From positions 9,070,267 through 9,134,266 of the forward strand of contig NC_087065.1 of assembly GCF_963678635.1 (NCBI RefSeq): a DNA stretch of 64,000 bases, in the 5' to 3' direction. The DNA comes from Symsagittifera roscoffensis. Lineage: Eukaryota; Xenacoelomorpha; Acoela; Convolutidae. Positions within the stretch are counted from its first letter, which is position 1. Each line of letters begins with the position of its first letter. Below, piece after piece: positions 56,701-64,000 of the stretch. A program made the position numbers and the translations under genes. The notes under the pieces were generated by a model. That model ran no database searches, was not told the origin of the DNA, and was given only the letters and a program-made list of their open reading frames with translations.

Positions 56701-58181
56701 TTAAAAAAAAACCGTTACACGATACCATAACACCTTGACTAAAGTCTTCGGTGTAACTAGTGTGAACTTGGTTTATAGACTCTTAAAAACAAGAAATGTT
56801 TGTTCGTTTGATTTAATCATTACTAAAACATATGAGATAAAGAGAGGTGTAGTACTGGTACGACTACCTGTGTGCATGGAGAGATACTGTCGCTTGCAGG
56901 GGTGGCAGACGTCGTCGTTGTCTTGTCTCACTAGCGGGTTGCTGACAGGGTTCCGCAAGTTCTCCCAGATGACTGCCGTGAGTCTCTCTGCGACATCTAT
57001 GTCCCGCTCTATCTTCGGACCCAGTCTCCGGATGGCCTCTGCACTCCGACTCAACATCGCATCCGAGAAGCGACACCAGTCCGAGTCTGAAATAGCACAC
57101 CACAGCAATCAACAAGCTACCACAGCTACGACATGGAGAAAAAAAAACAAACAAACAAAGGCCACTCGGCATGTTATTTTACATAAATAACTTCAAATCT
57201 CAAATTAGTTCTGTTTTACGAGCAACCTACGTTTTTACATCTATATAGTCTTTTTAATGGTTCCATCTCTTTGCGGAGATAGTTCAATTAGCTTCTGGTC
57301 TCGGCTCGGTACTCACCCACATCCTGCATGTAGTCCCCGGTCGCACTCTTGCCCGACACCTTCTCCTGGATGGCCTTCTTCAGCTTGCTGGATATTTTGT
57401 CGTCCTTCTTGAAACTACTACTTCTGCCTGTTGCCCCACTCCCAGAATGGTGAACTGAAGGTCTGTGATGGTGCGAGTTACCACTGCTACTACTGCTGAT
57501 GGGACCTGTGCCTAGCGACCCAACCCCTCCGGTGACTGCTCTGAGATGATTCTGACTATGGGCACTGTTATTATTACCCAGGGGATCTGTTCCCAGAGAT
57601 AAACTATGTGTGTGGTTTGATTGAGACTGAGAGCTATTGCTGTTTCCCTGTCCCTGTGATGTAGAAGACACTGCAACTGAGCCGTTGGCGGGCTGAGTCT
57701 TGTTCACTGAAGACATAGCCGCATTGTTGAGCGTGTCACGAGTATGCCCCGAGTTGCTCTGAAACAAACTAGGAACTGCATAATCGTTCTGACCATTATT
57801 ACCCCCTCCCCCGCCAGTGACCAGGGGACTGACAGGTCTTTGTCGCCCGTCGCACACCGAGTGAGAGGGACTTGAGTGTCCGACGTCTATAGACATTCGC
57901 ACATGATGATGACTTCTGGGCGCCATTTGGGGACTTTGACTCTGACTATGCGCGTGCAGTCTACTGTTGTAAATACTGTTGGGACCTTGATGATGATAAT
58001 GGTTGTTTTGGGGATGCATTTTAATCGGTGAGTATCCCACGAAAGTGGTCAAAGGGGGACTTGGTTTGTCCAAGTGGGACCCTGAATGACTGTGGCCCCT
58101 TGAGGCGTGGCTGAGAGATTTAGGCGACGGCACATGGTACGAATTGCTGGCGGCCGCTTGTAGCAAGTTGCCACTACTCAT
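47026..58181 (-). CDS. Large ankyrin-repeat protein, seven coding exons
   Basis: The join of 57317-58181, 56868-57086, 55201-55692, 53973-54611, 51160-51481, 50255-50959 and 47026-47734 gives 3951 bases, that is 1316 residues plus stop. Every intron is GT/AG and every phase agrees. Residues 1-260 are Ser/His/Gln/Asn-rich and probably disordered. Residues 265-525 hold a basic helix (SSKLKKAIQEKV), a Cys-containing segment and ankyrin-like helices. About 526-960 is a run of ankyrin repeats with TPLHIA, APLHLAV, IPLHLAV and LPLHCAA cores. Residues 980-1080 are a Gly-rich linker followed by an acidic helical segment ending IIDAFLNQ. The last 236 residues contain a Leu-rich helix, then His- and Pro-rich tracts. 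No signal peptide or membrane segment is visible, so a cytoplasmic or nuclear scaffold is inferred. I do not recognise the family. The start at 58181 is the first ATG in the open frame, but an upstream exon is possible. Confidence 0.85.
48168..48380. repeat. Dispersed GCGAAGC hairpin element, copy 4 (intron 6 of the ankyrin gene)
   Basis: TACACAGAGGCGAAGCTGAG then CTTCGCACCACTTGCGC. The block continues to AGTATTGAACTGGCTCG and ACAATACACATTGCG, which parallel the copies at 36.95 and 40.8 kb. Confidence 0.6.
49306..49345. repeat. Dispersed GCGAAGC hairpin element, copy 5 (intron 6 of the ankyrin gene)
   Basis: GACAAAGGCGAAGCTGAAAC then TTCGCAAAGACGAGC: an imperfect stem of the same type. Confidence 0.5.
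50255..50959 (-). CDS. Ankyrin gene, exon 6 (last repeat, Gly-rich linker, acidic helix)
   Basis: It has one strong ankyrin repeat (GCTPLHIAIENGDLELTEVL), then a Met/Gly-rich stretch with a run of eight Gly, then LECLLESIDDEQEREEL, another Gly/Val-rich linker, and a final helix ending at the exon junction. The acceptor is TTTTTACAG|G at 50960/50959 and the donor CAAAG|GTAGTC at 50255/50254. Confidence 0.88.
51160..51481 (-). CDS. Ankyrin gene, exon 5 (ankyrin repeats)
   Basis: It continues the repeats (CSSNVNLVNDTGDSALHVAT, DRLPLHCAALE, ECTPLHYITA) with a short insertion before VELLLDEGSDVS. The acceptor is TTTCCAG|GG at 51482/51481 and the donor CAAG|GTAAGC at 51160/51159. Confidence 0.9.
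51779..52140. repeat. Element with a CTGTGC/GCACAG hairpin and a GATATATCA end, copy A (intron 4 of the ankyrin gene)
   Basis: TAGCCGGTTACTGTGCAAGT then AGCACAGAATGTTCC at the left, and TCGAATCACGACTGAAAGGG then CTTTAATATGATATATCACT at the right (52085-52130). Copy B follows directly in the same order. Confidence 0.6.
52200..52765. repeat. Same element, copy B (intron 4 of the ankyrin gene)
   Basis: TAGCCGGTTACTGTACAAGT then ATCACAGAATGTTCC near 52206, and TCGAATCACGACTAAAAGAG then CTTTAATATGATATATCACT near 52635-52675. The sequence ends with a GTTTGCGTGGAAAAC...CGAATACAAAG stretch shared with the fold-back element at 44.3 kb. Confidence 0.6.
53973..54611 (-). CDS. Ankyrin gene, exon 4 (core ankyrin repeats)
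   Basis: It encodes about six successive ankyrin repeats with the classic pattern: GYTALHIYA, GDTPLHIALK, GNTPLHYCV, EEAPLHLAVK, GSTVLHMFAR, GEIPLHLAVD and GNSTLHYCAV starts, each followed by a helix and a GADLDAQ-type loop. The acceptor is TTAACAG|GT at 54612/54611 and the donor CAGTG|GTGAGT at 53973/53972. Confidence 0.92.
54935..54990. repeat. Short end fragment of the 60.0-60.4 kb element (intron 3 of the ankyrin gene)
   Basis: GCGGCGGACCTAGGATCTTC matches the element's GGGGCGGATCTAGGATTTTC terminal repeat. Only about 50 bases are recognisable. Confidence 0.5.
55201..55692 (-). CDS. Ankyrin gene, exon 3
   Basis: The acceptor is TTTTCAG|GG at 55693/55692 and the donor CAGAG|GTAAAA at 55201/55200. 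It encodes paired helices like ankyrin repeats (LLYTAVEKQAYDVVKFLLQ, then NVNGEYPPGS), an insertion with Tyr/Arg-rich sequence, and a second repeat-like part (LFEILVATGSNLNVRDPDG). Confidence 0.85.
56251..56574. repeat. 76-bp tandem array in intron 2 of the ankyrin gene
   Basis: ATAACAGTTC or ATAACACTTC begins a unit at 56251, 56327, 56403, 56479 and 56555, exactly 76 bases apart. Each unit continues TAGAACTAAAAATCGTAC, then ACATGTATACACCAAAATTT. About 4.3 units are present with 5-15 differences between them. Confidence 0.92.
56868..57086 (-). CDS. Ankyrin gene, exon 2
   Basis: It encodes a charged helical segment (AIRRLGPKIERDIDVAERL) and a DDVCHPCKRQY stretch. The acceptor is ATTTCAG|ACT at 57087/57086 and the donor CACAG|GTAGTC at 56868/56867. 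There is no repeat or low complexity, so selection on a folded domain is likely. Confidence 0.82.
57317..58181 (-). CDS. Ankyrin gene, exon 1 (Ser/His/Gln/Asn-rich N-terminus)
   Basis: It encodes 288 residues of low-complexity sequence and then the Lys-rich helix. The open frame extends 14 codons upstream of the chosen ATG, to a stop near 58225. The first Met at 58181 has A at position -3. No acceptor site is obvious just upstream, which supports a true start but does not prove it. The donor is GTGG|GTGAGT at 57317/57316. Confidence 0.75.
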
Positions 58182-60003
58182 ATTAGACAAGTAATCATCA
58201 AATAATAAACAACACCAACATCAGGTGCGGTCAATTAAATCGTCGCAACCAAGACTCTGACTCAAACTTGACCCCGCCGAATTTTGAACCCGCTCCAGTT
58301 TCAATTGAAAACTTGAACCCGATCCAGTTTTAATTGAAAACACAATTATCAATGAAATCAAAGCAAAATACTTCAGGTCAGTTATAACAGAGCCCTGGAT
58401 ATTTTAAAAGAAATACATCTTTACTAGTGTTCATTTCGGATAATATTGCAAATAGAAATAAAAAAGCAAATGTAGTCGCGTGGTATAATAGATGCTTAGC
58501 AACCAATAGTTATAAAATGACTGCGGCACCTCTACTTCTGAGACTTTTGCGGCTGGAATAAGGTGGAATGTTTTGAGCGATTACTTCCGAAGGATGCTAG
58601 AAGAATAGAGAACACCGAGCATAAACATAGGAGCATTGCAGAGCTATAAGCCATTGCACACCTGAAGAGTTTAAAGATCACAAAATCAGAAGAAAAAAGG
58701 GAAAAAGTCAAATGAAAGAAAAGTAGCGGCACAAGGGTAGTGCACAAGGGAACCAAATTGAGCCGGCTTAACATTTTGAACTGAGTTTAGCTCTTTTTAT
58801 TTGATTTTAAACGAGGACAACAGGCGGCGAGAGGGAGAAAGATAGCACTACCCTGTGTTTTAGAATGGGTAAATCGGGCTATAAAAAGGTAGCATGCCCC
58901 ATTTGGGGAATAATATGCATAGTATAGTGGTGCAAATAGGGGCCCCAATACACACGTGGTGAGGACGAATGAAAAGGACAACAGAAGCGCAGCTCTGCTT
59001 TGATACGTATTCAATTTCTACAGTGCAAGCCGTCCCTGTGGACCAAATGGCATCAACTACAACTCTGGTTCGTAAGCCCGTTGGTCGGTCCACGTAACCT
59101 ACTTACTAAATCGGGTTTAAAAAGCTAAATAAACCAACAAAAAAGAAAAGGAGCTAGAAAATATCGTGTTAAGTGAAATCAAAGCGAACCCAGTCTCATT
59201 TCCATCATCTTGATACTTAGGCCTACTTTGGTCTGGATAATACAATACATTATAGCAACCACTGATAATTTCATTCACAATTCTCGACTGATGATCGCGC
59301 TGGACTCAGGTGGCTATTTAGCCACAGGCGAACAGAGAATATATTTCAAACCCTTGCCCACCCATACACGTTCAAAACATACAACTTTTACACAAAAGCT
59401 CATTTGATGCCTTCAGATTATAATTTCATCTGACCGAAGTGGCATATCATTCATGTTTTATATGCCACAATCCTTCTTCAAAGAAAGTGCACAAAAAATC
59501 AGGTCATAAAAAGGCCATAAAACGGTTACAAAGAGAGAAAATGAAATAGAAAACTGCCAAGGGCATCGCTGGTATGTATTTTCTTAGTTCACTCTTATAC
59601 AGGGTGAGGTAGCTATCTATTTTACACTTAGAGCTTTATTTGATTTTGTTTCGATTTGGTAAGAATAGGAGAATAATGTCCGCATGGTTCGCTATCGATT
59701 GGCGCCACTCATTAATTCACCCCTCGCCTATTCCCCTCTGCCCCTTTCATCCAATTTTTCAGCCTCATTCGGTCAAATTGCACCCAATTCGTACTTCTAC
59801 TACCCCCTATTATTGATCAATCGAGTTACGCATGAAAGGTCAAATAACTCAATTTTTGTCCAACTGTTATTTAAAAGCAAAGAAGCAATCACAGAGAATC
59901 AGATGAACACTTCAGAGCAAAAAAATCAACAAAAAATCAAGAAGTAATAAAAATATGAGATTCATTGTAAATATCCAAAAGAAAAAACTCATAATAGTAG
60001 TCA
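58182..60003. other. Upstream region of the ankyrin gene, no other gene seen
   Basis: It presumably holds the 5' UTR, promoter and perhaps an untranslated first exon of the minus-strand ankyrin gene; none can be fixed by eye. A short doubled phrase (CTTGAACCCGATCCAGTTT/GAACCCGCTCCAGTTT) lies at 58285-58330. Confidence 0.35.
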
Positions 60004-60404
60004 GGGGCGGATTTAGGGGGGGACGCCTCCTTTTCCTCAGGTATTCGACCCCAAGCCGACACAAAGGGTCCCCCCTTTGTACTATTTTGAGATATCCACT
60101 TTTTGATTGACTGACCCTCAATTTGTTCTAAATGCGCCTTTGGCGCCAATATACACTAACTTTGAGGGGAGAGCGCGCGTCGGAAAAAACGCGATTTCTT
60201 GCTCAAAATTGTCCAAAAAGTGCCTAAAAACGCCTTTTTCGGCCTGTTTTTTTTCGAAATTTTTGCCAAAACAGGGGCTTTGTAGTGCTTGGGGAGAGCT
60301 CAGAAAATCAATTTGTCGACCTAAAAAGAACGAAAGGTCGACAAATTTTTTGAAAATTAAAAAACCGCCTCTCACCCCCTCTCGAAAATCCTAGATCCGC
60401 CCCG
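60004..60404. mobile_element. Terminal-inverted-repeat element GGGGCGGATYTAGG (non-autonomous)
   Basis: The left end GGGGCGGATTTAGG at 60004 and right end CCTAGATCCGCCCC at 60390-60403 are inverted repeats with one mismatch. Internal landmarks are GTGCCTAAAAACGCC, AGGTCGACAAATT and a pair of GTCGAC sites. A possible TAG duplication flanks a slightly longer terminus. Truncated relatives lie at 3.64, 22.83 and 54.93 kb. No transposase is present. Confidence 0.8.
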
Positions 60405-60520
60405 GATAGTCACTTGCTTTGAGCACAAAAAATAACAGAATGATAATAATATTAAAATGTCATCTTTGGGAGGTATCAAGAAGTTTTGCTAAATAAAATT
60501 AAAAATTTACTTTATGCACC

Positions 60521-60602
60521 AAATAAAATGAGTGACCAAATAAAAGGTCATCAAATAAAATGAGTGACCAAATAAAAGGTCATCAAATAAAATGAGTGAA
60601 AT
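60521..60602. repeat. 32-bp tandem repeat, about 2.5 units
   Basis: AAATAAAATGAGTGACC recurs at 60521, 60553 and 60585. The first two units are identical over AAATAAAAGGTCATC as well. Confidence 0.93.
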
Positions 60603-63600
60603 AATTGACACAACTTTAGCTCTAATTAGAATTTAAAAAGCAAAAATTTCAAGTCATTGGTCTCGTCACTGAAAGTATGTTTAATGTGATTCGAATCAAC
60701 TTGAATTGCTTTCTGATTTGACACCAGACACGACCCCATCAGAGTTATCTAGCTTCAGCTCTAAAATCAATGAAGGTTCACTTAAACATCTAAAACATGA
60801 TATGACACATTTTGATGATCTTAGCGTTCACTTGAATATTGTGGCCCAGAACTTTCCGACAACACTTTTTTTTGGCAAAAAAACGAACCTAATTTTTTGT
60901 CATGCATGCAGGGGAAACTGAAAGCTATTTTAGGGAAAACTATTAATGACTTTTTCAGCGTCTAAAAAGCATAAGCTCCAAGCTAAAAAAAAATGAAGCC
61001 AGCAAAATTTTCTTGATACAGAAATCAATTTTAAGGTTTTTGACTATTGATGAAATCACGGCTGAAAAGAGCTTTATTGCTATATATATCGGCCGACCTC
61101 ATTTGATTTAAATGTTCAAAAAGTCTTGAATTATGAAAACTTCACAAAAAAAGATTCCAGAATAACTTCACAGATTCTTAAATCGTTAGCAAAATGCTGA
61201 AAACAAACCAATTTTCAAGTTCAGTAATTCACATGAGTTCAATTAGTTCCATACTATGTTCATAGCAAAATAAATATTCATATTTGGCAGTAGAAACAAG
61301 ATACATTCTTACCTTTACAATTATGCGAAAAAAAAATCAAGATGGTAACCAGTCTGTACTAATCAAAAACCTGGTGCGAAAAAAAATAAATTCAAACTTA
61401 CCACCATCAACTCATTTTTGAATGACCATGAATATAGATAGCTTCAATCTGAATTGTTAAAAATTAGAGTCAACAATGCGGGTCAACAATATGTGATGCG
61501 CATAAAAATAACTGCTGAAAATGCATCGTACTAAATTCGTGTTTGGCAAGCAATTATACTTAAGCCCTTCAAAAGTATTTTAACACGCAACTGTTTTATG
61601 CAAATAGCATGCCGTATAAAATTATACACAGAGACGAAGAGCAGCCTCACGTCTCTTTAGATACCTTGCAAACGCGGCATCACAAGCTAGTTAACAAAAA
61701 ACGACTAAAGAAAAAAAAATTAGGTCGAGAAAAACAATTTCCAGTGAAAATAAGGATTGAAAAATCCATATGCAGTAAATAAATCTTTATATAAGCATTT
61801 AGCATTGCAGGTAAGCGGAAAGAAAATCGGACGAAATCAGCAGTCAAAAAATTGGAAAAAAAAGGTAAAATTCTACAAAAGGTATGGCTCAAATGAAGTT
61901 CAGTTTGAGGAAAAACTTCGATAAACGCAACGGCCCGCGTTAACTTACCACAGAAAAAAAATCATTTATGAAAAAGTAATTAGGTATAAAAAAAATTAGG
62001 CACACGTCCTTGTAATAAAAAAAAGGGTCCAAACTAATTTGTACTAAAAAAATTAACTCTCGTTTAGTTCCCGAACCAAGTAGAAGTAAAAAAAAAATCA
62101 CCTTCCATAAAATTTCACCTTCCATACGGCATAAAAACATAAAATGAATCTTTCATGTGAAAATAAATATTAAATGGATTCGGTGATTAATACAAAATCT
62201 TGAAACTCAATTATCTGCATCTCAACAAATTTTCGATACGACTTTCGAACCTGATACAACTTTGATACAACTTTTGAATTTTACGTGGGAATCGGAACTA
62301 CAACAAATTAAACGACACCACACTCGAATCCTTGCAGCTTTTAATTGAAGTACATAAAACGGGCAAACACGTTCTTCAGGTGATAGGCAAACACGTGATA
62401 GGCAAACACGCCATATGGGCAAACACGCCATAGTTCCAAGTAAATTCAAGACCATGTCGGAACAAAAACAAACGACTTCGTTAATTTTCAAGAAACATTT
62501 AAAGTACCGAAACATCATATTGGGGCAATGAAAAAACATCCAACTAACAGCTGTAAAAGTTATAATAACCTTAAAGTTGAAAGAAACAACCAAAACAATT
62601 TTTCGCTTTTTTGATACACTAACACGATGAAGTAGCTTAAGCCGGAACTTGTTTGAGACGGGAGGCTCTAACGACATAGACGCTTTTTTATCTCAGTTTC
62701 AGAGGACTGAACTTGGTAATGATTAACTTTCAATTACAGCAATTGTTAAAAACTATCTCCATTTCATTGAGTAATATTTACGCAAAATCGACCCAAATAA
62801 AACCCCAAATTATTCTAGACTTACTTCAAATGAGAAACTTTTCGTTCACCGCAAAACCAAAAAATAACCATTTTAAGAGAGTATGTGCTCACTAAGCATG
62901 CTTTCTTTTAAAAACACAGATGGCCACAAACCACTTTTTCTCGACTAACTTTTTTGAAACTTTGATATCGATAGTTACGGCTAAAAGAGCTTTTGTATAT
63001 TTGTAATAAATAAGTAAAACACATCAAAAGACAAAGTTTCCCCCACTTTCATTGGTGGGAACAAAAAAGAGTGCCGACTGCTGTGCAAGAGGCACAGATT
63101 GTTCCGCTCATGCAAATTTTTACAACGAAATCTAAAAATTAGAAAAAATGAACATACAGAAAACAGACGAATTTATTTATTTTTTATTTATTGATTCAAA
63201 ACTCAATAGGATAAGGAGCATTAAAAACCAGTTAAAACATTGAAAATATCCCAGTATAATCAGATTGGCAATTCGACCTGGAATTTCCCGTCTTAAAATC
63301 AAAAAGAAAATCAGAGCAGTTTCTATCTGCTTAGACAGTTTTTATATTCTGCAGAAATTTGTTCATAATGTGAACACGGAATTCAAAGACATTTCACCTG
63401 TATACTAATTCGAAAAAAATATAGTCCAAGTAAATCAACCCAGCGGGCAAAATTTAGAAAATAAAAATCGATAAATGAAAAGTAAATAAAATGCGCGGTA
63501 AAAGCGACGTTAGAAAATTACTCGTGCTTACCTCATTAAAAATTTAGCTGAAATATCACTGCTCGTATCAGGACAAAGCCCCCTCAAGTTTCCGACTGCT

Positions 63601-64000
63601 TTCAGATATCTCTCAATTTCTTTCAGGCAATAAAAATTCAAAACTCAAACCCACCCACACAAAATTTCAAGTAGTAAGTGATATAATTTGACTCAAGTAG
63701 CGTATAATTTGGACCAAAAAAGCTTGACTCGATTCAGCTGAAAAAGAATCATGAGCCCGATTAATGATTTCCTTTCGCGTTGTTATAGCTCTCATTAATA
63801 GGGGATCATTGCTCGCATTAATTAGCCCAAATTAGCAACTTGAATGAAATGCCCAAAATTCACGATACCAAAAAATCCCATGAAAAATGATAAATTTAAA
63901 CTAAGACAATCATTTGTTCACGTTGTACAAAAAAGTCAAAAGCCAGATTTCGATAGTCGGCATTAGAACTGCTATGATTTTGGTAAGTTGGAACAACACA
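60603..64000. other. Intergenic repeat-rich DNA, no gene seen
   Basis: Recognisable pieces are a GATATATC-family fragment near 61050-61100, a diverged hairpin-family copy near 61625-61660, a short GATAGGCAAACACG tandem repeat near 62383-62432, a CTGTGC/GCACAG hairpin copy near 63071-63110, and a dispersed AT-rich element end near 63530-63850. No exon is supported. Confidence 0.45.

Noticed and set aside
58788-59093. Minus-strand frames upstream of the ankyrin gene as a possible extra N-terminal exon
   Set aside because: No matching donor or acceptor in phase with exon 1 was seen, and no recognisable domain is present.

Overview
The window looks like nuclear DNA of an animal. It is strongly AT-rich, and its genes are broken by spliceosomal introns with GT/AG junctions. 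The recognisable proteins are animal-type: a Notum-like carboxylesterase, a large ankyrin-repeat protein and a CAP-superfamily secreted protein. Between and inside the genes lie many short inverted-repeat elements, tRNA-like repeats, tandem duplications and decayed transposable elements. I see no bacterial-style operon, rRNA gene, intact tRNA gene or CRISPR array. I cannot name the animal group.

All three supported genes lie on the minus strand. (1) 16592-16894: first coding exon of a secreted CAP/SCP-like protein; its later exons were not found. (2) 31560-34000: a complete three-exon gene for a secreted Notum-like alpha/beta-hydrolase of 503 residues with a visible Ser/Asp/His triad. (3) 47026-58181: a seven-exon gene whose phases join without a break into 1316 residues, with a Ser/Gln/His-rich N-terminus, a long ankyrin-repeat core and Gly-, His- and Pro-rich C-terminal parts. 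Two decayed mobile-element genes are also on the minus strand: a protein-primed family B DNA polymerase relic of Polinton/Maverick type (19422-21875) and a non-LTR retrotransposon tail (26516-27066).

Repeat landscape: 2.8-3.15 kb holds an inverted-repeat element built from a 12-bp motif. 9.54-11.38 kb is a terminal-inverted-repeat element with a huge internal array of alternating 10-bp and 12-bp modules. 11.74-12.33 kb is a second, nearly array-free copy of the same element. 13.82-14.08 kb holds two consecutive perfect hairpins whose arms differ but whose 26-nt loops are identical. They are followed by three 15-bp repeats, a TATA-like box and a G-tract array containing 21 consecutive G. 24-25 kb holds two palindromic elements. 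37.3-44.2 kb is a zone of tandem duplications (about 110, 231 and 1188 bp) and diverged repeats of about 170 bp. 56.25-56.57 kb is a 76-bp array inside an ankyrin-gene intron. 60.0-60.4 kb is a terminal-inverted-repeat element related to fragments elsewhere in the window.

The most unusual structures are the twin hairpins with a shared loop and the two-module array with its array-poor sister copy. The genes show no obvious shared pathway. The Notum-like and CAP proteins are predicted to be secreted; the ankyrin protein has no visible signal peptide or membrane segment. All coordinates and splice sites were read by eye. No database search or folding program was run.
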